Source of the DNA: Bacteroidia bacterium
GTDB taxonomy: Bacteria > Bacteroidota > Bacteroidia > NS11-12g > UBA9320
Length of the DNA: 64,000 bases
Assembly (NCBI GenBank): GCA_020849295.1
Contig: JADLGN010000037.1
Coordinates: 1 to 64,000, forward strand
Reading direction: 5' to 3'
The position numbers and the translations under genes are program-made. Positions within the stretch are counted from its first letter, which is position 1. Each line of letters starts with the position of its first letter. The notes under the pieces were generated by a model. That model did not search any database. It saw only the letters and a program-made list of their open reading frames with translations, and was not told the DNA's origin. This document shows positions 28,313 to 37,254 of this stretch, piece after piece.

Positions 28313-28494
28313 ATACTTTCAATATTAAATAGGTTTGCAAACAAACTTAATTTATTATAATTAAACAAGATTTTAGTCTAAATTTTTAAATTTTCTTAAA
28401 ATAAATTTATCGTTTCAAATTTTTTAATTTTTAATTTTTCTGATGATTTTAATAAACTATTTAATTCAAATGAATTTATTTTGCACCTTATTTT

Positions 28495-29247
28495 ATGGTA
28501 AAGCAAAATAAAATTTTATTTATATTTTTATTTTTTTCATTGTTTATCTCATGTCGTGATAGCGACCCTAAGCCATATAAACAAACAGTTTTATTAAAAA
28601 TAAATCATACTTGGAAAGATAGCAACTTAGTTCTTAATAAACAATATTTTTGGGACCGTACTTTCAGAATTGATACAATTTCGATAAAAAAAATCAGCTA
28701 CCATATAAATAACTTAAAACTTAAAACAATTGATAGTCTTGTAGTAGATGCTCAATCAACTTATTATTTGATTGACATTAACCAAAACAAAACATTTCCT
28801 CAGGATATAATTTTTAATACACCGCTTGAAGGTGTAAAGTATTATATAAGCAGTATTGAATTTACTATTGGGATTGAAGATTCTTTAACTAATTTAAATA
28901 ATAAATTGCTTTCTTTATTTAGTAATGCAATGTTTTCTGACAGCATAAAGGGATATATAAATTTTAATCTCGAAGGCTCGTCAAATGGTAGCAAAATTCT
29001 TGATTATAAAATTGGCGGTTACATTGCTCCCTATAAGAATTCAAGGAGAATTAAGTTATTTTTTTCAAAACCATTTTTACTTAACAGAAATAATGAGTTA
29101 AGTGTAAAAGCAGATATATTTAAATTTTTTAAATCAAAAAATCAAATAGATATTGAAAATGTTTATTATGTTGAAAAACCCAACAATGACAGTAAAATGA
29201 TTGCTGATAACATTGCTAAAATTTTTAACATTGAATCAATAAAGTAA
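28495..29247 (+). CDS. MbnP-like lipoprotein
   Basis: 250 residues. The signal peptide ends in a lipobox with Cys20 (LFISC). The family pattern is seen in order: ISIKKISYHINNLKL, STYYLIDI, KYYISSIEFTIGIEDSLTN and IKGYINFNLEGSS. The family is named from proteins linked to methanobactin and copper, but most Bacteroidota members have no proven function. It is the first gene of a plus-strand run and lies 24 bases before the chorismate mutase. Confidence 0.75.
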   Translation: MVKQNKILFIFLFFSLFISCRDSDPKPYKQTVLLKINHTWKDSNLVLNKQYFWDRTFRIDTISIKKISYHINNLKLKTIDSLVVDAQSTYYLIDINQNKTFPQDIIFNTPLEGVKYYISSIEFTIGIEDSLTNLNNKLLSLFSNAMFSDSIKGYINFNLEGSSNGSKILDYKIGGYIAPYKNSRRIKLFFSKPFLLNRNNELSVKADIFKFFKSKNQIDIENVYYVEKPNNDSKMIADNIAKIFNIESIK

Positions 29248-29271
29248 CTCTTTGTCTTTTTTTCTCACTTT

Positions 29272-29577
29272 TTGTGCAAACTAATTTTGAGAAAAACTAT
29301 TTATATAGATAACAAATTGGAAAATAACAGAAAAAAACTACTTGAAATTGATAAAAAAATAATTGAATTGCTTGGCAAGAGGTTTATTATTTCAAAAGAA
29401 ATTGGGAAAATAAAAATAAAGAAAAATATTGAACCACTTCAAACTGAATATTGGAATTATACAGAAGAAATTCGCCAAATTCTGGCAAATGAAAATAATG
29501 TAAACTCTAAGTTGGTGAATAAACTATTTAATTTAATAAGAAAAGAATCGCTTAAAGAACAAAAAAAAAGTAAATGA
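29272..29577 (+). CDS. Stand-alone chorismate mutase (AroQ class)
   Basis: 101 residues with no in-frame ATG near the 5' end; TTG codons at 29272, 29287 and 29317 are the candidates. The AroQ helix-1 pattern is clear (RKKLLEIDKKIIELLGKRF), with a basic residue in GKRF and the lysine in GKIKIKK matching active-site positions, and IEPLQTEYW as in other stand-alone members. It converts chorismate to prephenate. There is no fused prephenate dehydratase or dehydrogenase. The end overlaps the U32 gene by 4 bases (ATGA), so the two are translationally coupled. Confidence 0.82.
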   Translation: MCKLILRKTIYIDNKLENNRKKLLEIDKKIIELLGKRFIISKEIGKIKIKKNIEPLQTEYWNYTEEIRQILANENNVNSKLVNKLFNLIRKESLKEQKKSK

Positions 29578-30809
29578 AAAGTAAAATGGAAATAATGGCT
29601 CCGGCTGGTTCTTATGAATCATTAATGGCTGCCATTCAGGCGGGGGCAAATTCAATATATTTTGGCGTAGAGCAACTTAACATGCGTACACGTTCGAGCA
29701 ATAATTTTACAATTGATGATTTAAAAAAAATTTCGAGTATTTGCAAAGAGCATAATGTAAAAAGTTATCTTACTTTGAACACTATTGTATATGACCACGA
29801 CATTTCGTTGATGAAAAATATAGTTGATGCTGTAAAACAAAATGAAATTGATGCAATTATAGCTTCTGACCATGCGGTAATGAATTATGCAAAAAAAAAT
29901 GGAGTAAAAATTCATATCTCTACTCAATCAAATGTAACAAATATTGATACTGTAGAATTTTATGCCGAATATGCAGATGTAATGGTACTGGCTCGTGAGC
30001 TTACTCTTAGTCAAACTTCAGCACTTGTTTCAGCTATAAAGAAAAGACACATAAAAGGACCATCGGGCGAACTTGTAAGAATTGAAATATTTGCTCATGG
30101 GGCATTGTGTATGGCTATTTCGGGAAAATGTTATTTGAGTTTACATTCAAATAATGCATCGGCAAATAGAGGTGCTTGTATTCAGAATTGCAGAAAAAGT
30201 TATATAGTAACCGACAAAGAAGATGGTGTAGAACTTGAGATTGACAACGAATATATAATGTCTGCCAAAGATCTTTGTACTATTGATTTTCTTGACAAAA
30301 TAAATGAAACCGGAATTAGTATTTTGAAAATAGAAGGAAGAGGAAGAAGTGCCGATTATGTTTATAATGTAACAAAATGTTATAGAGAAGCAGTAGATTC
30401 ACTAAACGACAAAACTTATACAAAGGAAAAAATTAATGATTGGAAAGATAGACTGGCTACTGTATATAATCGCGGTTTTTGGGATGGATACTATCTTGGC
30501 AAAAAAATTGGCGAATGGAGCAATGAATATGGTTCACAGGCTACCAAAAGAAAAGTGTATGTTGGTAAAGGTGTAAAATACTATGAAGAAGCAGGTGTTG
30601 CAGAATTTTTAATAGAATCTCAAACTTTACAAAATGGTGATGAAATAATTATTACCGGACCAACTACCGGTTTTATTCAAACCATTATAGATGAAATGAG
30701 AATAAAAGACAAAGCTGCAGCAAAGGCTGTAAAAGGTGAGAATATTACGTTTTTGCTAAATAATAAAATTCGCCCTTCTGACAAGTTGTATAAAATTGTT
30801 GCATCATAA
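29574..30809 (+). CDS. U32-family protein, probable tRNA uridine 5-hydroxylase (TrhP-like)
   Basis: 411 residues. The N-terminal TIM-barrel starts IMAPAGSYESLMAAIQAGAN and continues YFGVEQLNMR. The family signature HGALCMAISGKCYLS...NRGACIQNCRK carries four cysteines spaced to hold an Fe-S cluster. The C-terminal small domain (residues 330-411) is a beta-barrel. E. coli YegQ/TrhP uses prephenate and Fe-S biogenesis to make 5-hydroxyuridine at tRNA position 34. Here the gene is flanked by a prephenate-making enzyme and a ferredoxin, which supports that role over peptidase activity. Confidence 0.82.
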   Translation: MKSKMEIMAPAGSYESLMAAIQAGANSIYFGVEQLNMRTRSSNNFTIDDLKKISSICKEHNVKSYLTLNTIVYDHDISLMKNIVDAVKQNEIDAIIASDHAVMNYAKKNGVKIHISTQSNVTNIDTVEFYAEYADVMVLARELTLSQTSALVSAIKKRHIKGPSGELVRIEIFAHGALCMAISGKCYLSLHSNNASANRGACIQNCRKSYIVTDKEDGVELEIDNEYIMSAKDLCTIDFLDKINETGISILKIEGRGRSADYVYNVTKCYREAVDSLNDKTYTKEKINDWKDRLATVYNRGFWDGYYLGKKIGEWSNEYGSQATKRKVYVGKGVKYYEEAGVAEFLIESQTLQNGDEIIITGPTTGFIQTIIDEMRIKDKAAAKAVKGENITFLLNNKIRPSDKLYKIVAS

Positions 30810-30812
30810 TTA

Positions 30813-31040
30813 ATGATAAGAATTATCTATCAAAGAGAAAAGTGTATTGGCTGCAATGCCTGTACAGAAGCTTCAAAATTCAGGTGGAGATTATCAAGAA
30901 AAGACGGAAAAAGTATTTTGATAGATAGCATAAAAAAAAGAAATTTTCATATTGCAATTGCAGGTGACGACGAATGGGAAGCAAATAAAACTGCAGCAGA
31001 AAATTGTCCTGTAAAAATAATCAAATTAGAGAAAGTGTAA
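30813..31040 (+). CDS. Single-cluster ferredoxin
   Basis: 75 residues. Cysteines 11, 14 and 17 (CIGCNAC) plus a distant Cys-Pro (ENCPVKII) form the ligand set of a one-cluster [4Fe-4S] (or [3Fe-4S]) ferredoxin. The gene starts 3 bases after the U32 stop, indicating co-translation and a likely electron-transfer role with it. Confidence 0.85.
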   Translation: MIRIIYQREKCIGCNACTEASKFRWRLSRKDGKSILIDSIKKRNFHIAIAGDDEWEANKTAAENCPVKIIKLEKV

Positions 31041-31085
31041 TTTTATATTTAATAATAAATTATTATTGACAAAAAAAATAAAAAG

Positions 31086-31961
31086 ATGAAAGCATATATA
31101 TTTCCAGGGCAAGGTTCGCAGTTTTCGGGTATGGGCAAAGACTTATACGAAAATAATTTTTATGCTAAAGAATTATTTGAAAAAGCTGATATTATTTTAG
31201 GTTTTGCAATTTCAAAAACTATGTTTGAAGGTACAGACGAAGAGCTTAAAGCAACAAGAATTACACAACCTGCAGTTTTTTTACATTCGGTAATTAAAGC
31301 CATGTGTATTGATAATTTCAATCCTGATATGGTTGCAGGTCATTCGCTTGGCGAGTTTTCTGCACTTGTTGCCAATAGATGTCTTTCGTTTGAAGATGGG
31401 TTAAAATTAGTATATAAAAGAGCTATGGCAATGCAAAAAGCTTGTGAACAAAATCCATCAACTATGGCTGCTATTCTTGGCTTAGATGATGAAATAGTTG
31501 AAAAAATATGTAATTCTATAAACGAAGAAATTGTAGTTGCCGCAAATTTCAATTGCCCTGGTCAAATAGTAATTTCAGGCAGTATTGCAGGTGTAAATAT
31601 TGCTTGTGAAAAATTAAAAGAAGCTGGCGCAAAAAGAGCTTTAATTTTACCTGTTGGCGGAGCATTTCATTCTCCTCTTATGCAGCCGGCAAAAATAGAA
31701 CTTGAAGAAGCTATAGCCACAACTTCTTTCAATACTCCCATTTGCCCAGTATATCAAAATATATCAGCTTTGCCTTTTGTAAATCCAACGGAAATTAAAC
31801 AAAATCTGATTTTACAACTAACTGCTCCCGTTCGTTGGACACAAAGTGTAAATAAAATGATTTCTGACGGTGCAACACTTTTTACTGAAGTTGGACCAGG
31901 TAATGTTTTGCAAGGTTTAGTTAAAAAAATAAATAGAGAAGTTGAAACAGCCTCAGCTTAA
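31086..31961 (+). CDS. fabD: Malonyl-CoA:ACP transacylase
   Basis: 291 residues. GQGSQFSGMGKDLYE is the N-terminal signature, the nucleophile serine lies in GHSLGEFSALV, the conserved arginine in KRAMAMQ, and the catalytic histidine in GGAFHSPLM. It loads malonyl groups on acyl carrier protein for fatty acid synthesis. It lies 45 bases after the ferredoxin gene on the same strand, so may be read with that operon. Confidence 0.95.
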   Translation: MKAYIFPGQGSQFSGMGKDLYENNFYAKELFEKADIILGFAISKTMFEGTDEELKATRITQPAVFLHSVIKAMCIDNFNPDMVAGHSLGEFSALVANRCLSFEDGLKLVYKRAMAMQKACEQNPSTMAAILGLDDEIVEKICNSINEEIVVAANFNCPGQIVISGSIAGVNIACEKLKEAGAKRALILPVGGAFHSPLMQPAKIELEEAIATTSFNTPICPVYQNISALPFVNPTEIKQNLILQLTAPVRWTQSVNKMISDGATLFTEVGPGNVLQGLVKKINREVETASA

Positions 31962-31971
31962 TCTTATAATT

Positions 31972-34383
31972 TTATAATTTTACAATTTTAAAGTTGTAAA
32001 AATTATTATTAAGTTGTAATCTTAAAATATAGTTACCGCTTTTTATACCTGACATATCTAAAGTTTGATTATTATTTACTGTTTCATTTAAAATTTGTTT
32101 TCCATTCATATCAACAATCATTGCTTTAAATTTATTGTAAGTATAATTGCTTACTTTGATTTTAATTTCATTTTGTACAGGATTAGTGTAAGTTACTTTA
32201 TAACTATTCCTTTCTGAATTTTTAACACTATTTACTTCTTTAAAATTTTTAAACTTGGCTGAAAATACGCCTCTTCCATGAGTAAAGATAAAAACTTTAC
32301 CTGTCTTAGGATGTGTTAAAATTTTTAAAACTGTAACATTTGGCAATGATGTTTCTTTGAACCAATTTTTACCTCCGTCAGAAGTGGTATAAAGTCCAAA
32401 ATCTGTTCCCGCAACAATCATATTGCTGTCTTGCGGATTCACCTCTACTGCATTTACCGGCAGTGATGACGGTAAGTTACCACTAATATTTATCCAATTG
32501 CAGGAATCTCCCAATGCTCTATTAATTTTCCATACTCTGGGTTTTGTATTAATATCAGACATTGAAATATATATAGTTGATGGATTATTATTGTCAACTT
32601 TAATACAATTTATTACTGAGCCTTTGGCTAAAGTAGGAGCTGTTGCTGATAAGTCTTTTTCAGCAAGTTTTGTTGTCGAAGCATTTTTGCATCTATATAA
32701 AGTTGTATTAGAGCCACCCGCCCAAATTGTAGGGTCTTGCTCATAGCTAATTCCCATTGATAATACTTGTTTTGCTAAAGAATTTGTAAGTTCGCTCCAA
32801 TTATCGCCTCGGTTTGTAGAAACAAGTAATTTGAATTTTGAAAGGATATAAACTTGATTTCCATTTAAGGGGTTTACTTCAAAAGGATTTATAAAATAAT
32901 ATCCATAAGAACCTGATGGTTTTATATTTTTTTCAAAATCATAATAACTGTTGAGCCTTCTTATTTCTCCATTTTGCATTGATGCATAAACATTATATGG
33001 TTCTGTATTTGAAAATGCACAATAAGAGCCATCTCCTCCAAGAATTGATCTAAAAACAATTCCGTCAAATAACTGTGTTCCGTTATCCTGCGTTCCGCCT
33101 ATTACAGCATCGTGGCTGTATTTGCTATAATTTCCTGTATAAAATTGAGTAATATTCAATCCATTGTTTAGTGAATTTGCTGTTGTAGTAAATGTATTTC
33201 TATTAAAGCTGTAAACGCCACCATCATTGCCAAGAATAAAATTTTTGCCTGATTTATAAAAGCAACCTGAGTGAAAATCAGCATGGCTTTGGGCAAGTTC
33301 TGTCCAAGATGTACCACCATTTGTACTTGCTACGCATTTTACCGATTCTGAAATTATAAAATTAGTATCTGTTGGACTTACCATAGTATTGAGGCAATAC
33401 CAACTCCATGAATATATTCCTGAAATACTCGGAGATGTAACTTTTTTCCAGGTTTTACCACTATTTGAAGTTTTATATATTCCTATCAATGATGTACCCC
33501 CGGTATTCATAAATTGACAAAAAACTACTTTAGGAAATTTTTCGCAATAGTTCATGCTTATTCTGCCAAACGATAGAGGCATACCATCAGTAAATCTTAC
33601 AAAAGTTAATGTTTTATTTTCTTTTGCTTTGATAATTCCATAAGAGTTTACACCTGCCCAAATTGTAGAATCTTTAAAAGTTAATATTTCATTTATTTCT
33701 TTTGATATAGGATAAATTTGTTCGAAAGTTTTTCCCTTATTTGTAGTTCTGTATAATCCTCCGCTTCCTGTTCCTATATAAAATGTAGAACTGTCTGTTT
33801 TTGAAAATTCAATATCCCAGATGGTAGCAAATGAGGGTATAGATGCACTTGCTGATAATTGACTAAAAGTTTTCCCACCATCGGTTGATTTAAAAATTCC
33901 TGCTCCATCAATTCCGGCTGAATTTCCTTGTCCTTCTCCTGTGCCATAATATATTTCATTTTTATTAAATGGATTTTGGGTAATACAAGATACAGCTAAC
34001 GAAATTTCATGATCTGAAACAACACTCCAAGTAATTCCTCCATTATAGCTTTGCCATAATCCTCCTGAAATTCCACCTGCAAAAATATGAAGAGAATCAG
34101 TTGCATCAATTAGTAAAGCTCTTACCCTGCCTCCTACTTCTGTCGGACCAATTTCTATAAAATTTTCAAGAGTATTTGAGCTTTTTTTATACAACAATTC
34201 GTTTTTTGCCCATGTATTTCTAATCCCAAAATACTCTACCACGTCTTTTAAGTTTTTCATCAACTTGTATTGTTCTATCCATCCGGGGTTTTGTTTTTTG
34301 ACTTCTTTATTATTAGGTAAAATAAAAGATATAGCAGCAATTAAACTAACATAAATAAGAGTAAATTTGAGTATTTTTTTCAT
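31972..34383 (-). CDS. Secreted sortilin/BNR-repeat protein with a type A T9SS sorting domain
   Basis: 803 residues with an N-terminal signal/anchor. At least six Asp-box style repeats are seen (STDGGKTF, TTNKGKTF, TSNSGKTW, STNGGTSW, STNRGDNW, TSDGGKNW), which build a beta-propeller of the VPS10/sortilin or neuraminidase type. No sialidase active-site set is recognisable. The last 80 residues (YTNPVQNEIKIKV ... GIKSGNYILRLQ) are a type A T9SS C-terminal domain, so the protein should cross the outer membrane. It converges with fabD, 10 bases away. Confidence 0.87.
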   Translation of the reverse strand: MKKILKFTLIYVSLIAAISFILPNNKEVKKQNPGWIEQYKLMKNLKDVVEYFGIRNTWAKNELLYKKSSNTLENFIEIGPTEVGGRVRALLIDATDSLHIFAGGISGGLWQSYNGGITWSVVSDHEISLAVSCITQNPFNKNEIYYGTGEGQGNSAGIDGAGIFKSTDGGKTFSQLSASASIPSFATIWDIEFSKTDSSTFYIGTGSGGLYRTTNKGKTFEQIYPISKEINEILTFKDSTIWAGVNSYGIIKAKENKTLTFVRFTDGMPLSFGRISMNYCEKFPKVVFCQFMNTGGTSLIGIYKTSNSGKTWKKVTSPSISGIYSWSWYCLNTMVSPTDTNFIISESVKCVASTNGGTSWTELAQSHADFHSGCFYKSGKNFILGNDGGVYSFNRNTFTTTANSLNNGLNITQFYTGNYSKYSHDAVIGGTQDNGTQLFDGIVFRSILGGDGSYCAFSNTEPYNVYASMQNGEIRRLNSYYDFEKNIKPSGSYGYYFINPFEVNPLNGNQVYILSKFKLLVSTNRGDNWSELTNSLAKQVLSMGISYEQDPTIWAGGSNTTLYRCKNASTTKLAEKDLSATAPTLAKGSVINCIKVDNNNPSTIYISMSDINTKPRVWKINRALGDSCNWINISGNLPSSLPVNAVEVNPQDSNMIVAGTDFGLYTTSDGGKNWFKETSLPNVTVLKILTHPKTGKVFIFTHGRGVFSAKFKNFKEVNSVKNSERNSYKVTYTNPVQNEIKIKVSNYTYNKFKAMIVDMNGKQILNETVNNNQTLDMSGIKSGNYILRLQLNNNFYNFKIVKL

Positions 34384-34422
34384 CGTATTAATTTACAACA
34401 AATTTAAAAACAAACAATAAAC

Positions 34423-34455
34423 TTTACTAATTTAAATAATATTGAAATATCTTTG
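34423..34455 (+). promoter_or_regulatory. Promoter of the tRNA-Leu gene
   Basis: TATCTTTG (34448-34455) matches TAnnTTTG exactly; TTTA (34423-34426) lies 21 bases upstream in the -33 position. The predicted start, near 34462, is a few bases before the mature tRNA. Confidence 0.55.
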
Positions 34456-34468
34456 CAGACTCATTTAT

Positions 34469-34551
34469 GCCCGGTTGATGAAATTGGTAGACATGCCATC
34501 TTGAGGGGGTGGTGGCCTATGGCCATAGCAGTTCGAATCTGCTACCGGGCA
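34469..34551 (+). tRNA. tRNA-Leu (anticodon GAG)
   Basis: Acceptor stem GCCCGGT/ACCGGGC pairs fully. The anticodon arm is CCATC-TTGAGGG-GGTGG with anticodon GAG at 34503-34505. A class II variable arm TGGCC-TAT-GGCCA confirms a leucine type. T arm AGCAG-TTCGAAT-CTGCT. Discriminator A at 34551; CCA is not encoded (the next bases are CTT). Confidence 0.97.
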
Positions 34552-34568
34552 CTTATAAAAAATAATTA

Positions 34569-35933
34569 TTACTTGTTCATCTCACTATAATATTTATAGA
34601 AATATGGTATTGTTTCAATTCCTTTATAAAAATTAAACAATCCATAATGTTCATTTGGAGAGTGAATAGCATCGCTGTCAAGACCAAAACCCATTAAAAC
34701 TGTCTTTATTCCAAGTTCTTTTTCGAAAAGTGCCACAATAGGAATACTACCGCCACCAAATGTAGGAATAGGGGATTTACCGTAAGTAGTTTCTATTGCT
34801 TTAGATGCAGCTTTGAATGCTACAGAATCTGTTGGTGTAATTGCAGCTTCACCCCCATGATGAGGTGTAACTTTTACTTTCACTCCTTTGGGGGCTATTG
34901 AGATAAAATAATCTGAAAACATTTTAGTTATCTTTTCCGACTTTTGATTTGGAATTAGTCGCATTGAAATTTTTGCATAAGCTTTTGATGGTAATACGGT
35001 TTTTGCTCCTTCACCAATATAACCTCCCCAAATTCCATTTACTTCAAAAGTTGGCCTTATACCGGTTCTTTCAAGGGTTGTATAACCATTTTCGCCCATA
35101 ACTTCTTCTATATCCAAGTCTTTTTTATAATTTTCAAGATTAAATGGTGCAGAATTAAGAGATTTTCTGTCATCCTCACTCAGTATATTCACATCATCGT
35201 AAAATCCGGGAATTGTAATATGTCTGTTTTTATCGTGCATTGATGCTATCATACTACACAAAATATTAATTGGATTTGCTACTGCACCTCCATAAACTCC
35301 TGAATGTAAATCTCTGTTTGGTCCAGTAACTTCTACTTCAACATAACTCAATCCTCTTAATCCCACATCTATTGAAGGAATATCGTTGGCTATCATACCT
35401 GTATCTGAAATAAGAATTACATCTGCCTTTAGTTTTTCATGATGACTTTTAACATATATTTCTAAATTAGTACTTCCAACTTCTTCTTCACCCTCAATCA
35501 TAAATTTTACATTACATGATAAAGTCCCTGTGTTCATCATTGCTTCAAATGCTTTTACATGCATGTACATTTGTCCTTTATCATCACATGAGCCTCTGGC
35601 ATAAATTTTACCATCTCTTATAGTTGGCTCAAATGGCGGTGTTGTCCATAATTCATCAGGCACTGATGGTTGCACATCATAATGACCATAAACCAAAACA
35701 GTTGGCAATGTATTGTCAATGATTTTTTCACCATATACAATAGGATTGCCGGCTGTTTCTTCTAATACTACATTGTCGGCACCTGCTTCTATCAATTTGG
35801 TTTTAACAAATTCGGCTGTTTTTCTTACATCTGCCGAAAATGCTTTATCAGCACTAATACTTGGTATTCTAAGCATTTCGAAAAGCTCATTTAAAAATCT
35901 GTCTTTGTTTTTATTTATATATTCTATGTGCAT
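34569..35933 (-). CDS. M20-family dipeptidase
   Basis: 454 residues, matching the CPG2/carnosinase-like subgroup. VYGHYDVQP carries the first metal ligand (His) and the adjacent Asp, RGSCDDKGQ the bridging Asp, and EGEEEVGS the catalytic Glu. The dimerisation lid domain is inserted at about 190-350 (HSGVYGGAVANP), and GGGSIPI lies near the C-terminus. It hydrolyses dipeptides in the cytoplasm using two zinc ions. Alone between tRNA-Leu and a terminator. Confidence 0.92.
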   Translation of the reverse strand: MHIEYINKNKDRFLNELFEMLRIPSISADKAFSADVRKTAEFVKTKLIEAGADNVVLEETAGNPIVYGEKIIDNTLPTVLVYGHYDVQPSVPDELWTTPPFEPTIRDGKIYARGSCDDKGQMYMHVKAFEAMMNTGTLSCNVKFMIEGEEEVGSTNLEIYVKSHHEKLKADVILISDTGMIANDIPSIDVGLRGLSYVEVEVTGPNRDLHSGVYGGAVANPINILCSMIASMHDKNRHITIPGFYDDVNILSEDDRKSLNSAPFNLENYKKDLDIEEVMGENGYTTLERTGIRPTFEVNGIWGGYIGEGAKTVLPSKAYAKISMRLIPNQKSEKITKMFSDYFISIAPKGVKVKVTPHHGGEAAITPTDSVAFKAASKAIETTYGKSPIPTFGGGSIPIVALFEKELGIKTVLMGFGLDSDAIHSPNEHYGLFNFYKGIETIPYFYKYYSEMNK

Positions 35934-35975
35934 TTTTGTATTTTATTTAATTCACGAAATTACAAATTGCAAATG

Positions 35976-36005
35976 CAAAAAAAAAGCAGGTAAATTATAC
36001 CTGCT
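35976..36005 (-). terminator. Terminator downstream of the TPR gene
   Basis: Hairpin AGCAGGTA-AATTA-TACCTGCT (35985-36005), followed on the minus strand by a run of about nine T. It ends the small TPR gene at 36034. Confidence 0.8.
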
Positions 36006-36033
36006 CTTTAATTAATTATATATGTAAATTTTT

Positions 36034-36543
36034 CTAATTACAATTTGCTGCAATAAACGAATCTGCCATTTTTAAACCATATTTGCTGGCATTGTGCATT
36101 GCTTCGCAGGCTTTATCAAATTTGTGAAGATAATAATATGCAACACCTATATTTACCCACGATTGTGCATAGGTTTGGTCTTTTTCAATTGCTTTATTAT
36201 ACCATTCCAAAGCCTCTTCATACTTGCTATCTACTGCATAAATTACACCAATATTGTTGTAATATATTGCTTTTGGATTTATATCAATACAAGTTTTGTA
36301 ATCTTTTATCGCTCCTTTTTTGTCGTTTGTTTTTTCTTTTATCAAAGCTCTTTTGAAAATATATTCTTCAGAGTTGGGTGCAGCTTTTACTGCTTTGTTT
36401 ATAAAAATTAATGCCGAATCGAATTTTTGTGATTTATAAAGATAAGTAGCTCTTTCAAACATTATTTTACCCATATCGTTTGCTTGCGAAAAGCCTAATG
36501 TTACTATTAAAAATATTGCTGTAAATAAACTTATTTTTTTCAT
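36034..36543 (-). CDS. Secreted TPR-repeat protein
   Basis: 169 residues. A signal peptide (FTAIFLIVTLGFSQA) precedes about four tetratricopeptide repeats: ATYLYKSQKFDSALIFINKAVKAAP, a second with AIKDYKTCIDINPKA, a third with EEALEWYNKAIEKDQ and a partial fourth. Likely a periplasmic scaffold; partner unknown. It has its own terminator, and another terminator separates it from the gene upstream. Confidence 0.8.
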   Translation of the reverse strand: MKKISLFTAIFLIVTLGFSQANDMGKIMFERATYLYKSQKFDSALIFINKAVKAAPNSEEYIFKRALIKEKTNDKKGAIKDYKTCIDINPKAIYYNNIGVIYAVDSKYEEALEWYNKAIEKDQTYAQSWVNIGVAYYYLHKFDKACEAMHNASKYGLKMADSFIAANCN

Positions 36544-36575
36544 TGCTGTTTTTTCTTTTTAAAATTTTCTTTTTC

Positions 36576-36605
36576 AAAAAAACCCCGGCAGAACCGGGGT
36601 TTTTA
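36576..36605 (-). terminator. Terminator downstream of the 155-residue secreted protein
   Basis: Hairpin AACCCCGG-CAGAA-CCGGGGTT, GC-rich against its surroundings, with a run of A on one side and T on the other, so it could work in both directions. It lies 23 bases after the stop of the gene at 36628. Confidence 0.85.
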
Positions 36606-36627
36606 TTGAATTTTTCTTTTTTAAATC

Positions 36628-37095
36628 CTAGTACACATACCAATTATAGTATGAACTGTAAACCTCTAACTCAAAAGTTTGATAGTTACAAGATTTAGAA
36701 ATCGGTCCCCATGTAGTTTTGCTTCCGTCATTAAACTCTGCAACTGCATAAAGTGAAGTTGTTCCATTTGATACATCAACTTGACCATTGCCCCAAGGTG
36801 CTACATAACCCTCAAGTTTTCCATCTACATAGCAGTAAATGTAATAGCTTGTGTGGTTATCAAACAAGGCTTTGCATCCTGTTCCACCTCTTGAGTTTTT
36901 GTCAACAACTCTTGATTCTTGTCCATCACCATTTTTTCTGCTTGTAACAGTAATGTTTGGGTCGGCTCCTCTTGATTTTTCCATCTTGGTTACATCGCCA
37001 GAACCACCGTCTTTTGAACTGTTCTGGGCAGAGGCTGTAAAACTAAGGCCACATATTAATAGGCCGATTGCGAATAACTGATTTAATTTTTTCAT
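36628..37095 (-). CDS. Small secreted protein of unknown function
   Basis: 155 residues. A signal peptide ends near SFTASAQ. Residues 25-72 are hydrophilic and probably unstructured (GDVTKMEKSRGADP, SRGGTG). The last 80 residues form a beta-rich domain with two cysteines that could pair (GCKALFDNHTSYYIYCYVDG and SKSCNYQTFEL gives a third). I do not recognise the family. The gene is monocistronic: it has a consensus promoter in front and a strong terminator behind, which suggests high expression. Confidence 0.7.
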   Translation of the reverse strand: MKKLNQLFAIGLLICGLSFTASAQNSSKDGGSGDVTKMEKSRGADPNITVTSRKNGDGQESRVVDKNSRGGTGCKALFDNHTSYYIYCYVDGKLEGYVAPWGNGQVDVSNGTTSLYAVAEFNDGSKTTWGPISKSCNYQTFELEVYSSYYNWYVY

Positions 37096-37142
37096 GATAA
37101 TTTCTTTTTGTTTTATTTTAAATTACAGCAATATATATTCTT

Positions 37143-37173
37143 CAAAAGTATAAGGTAAATATGATAATACAAA
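37143..37173 (-). promoter_or_regulatory. Promoter of the 155-residue secreted protein
   Basis: On the minus strand TTTG (37173-37170), a 19-base spacer and TACTTTTG (37150-37143) match the Bacteroidota consensus at every defined position. Start near 37136 gives a leader of about 41 bases. Confidence 0.7.
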
Positions 37174-37254
37174 TTTTTTTTTATTTCCATATAATTTTAA
37201 AATAAATCACTGAAAATCAAACATTGTATAATTATATTTTTTTTCAATTCTTTA

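Noticed and set aside
29574-30809. Reading the U32 protein as a collagenase-type peptidase
   Set aside because: The four-cysteine signature and its neighbours point to Fe-S tRNA hydroxylation; no peptidase active site is recognisable.
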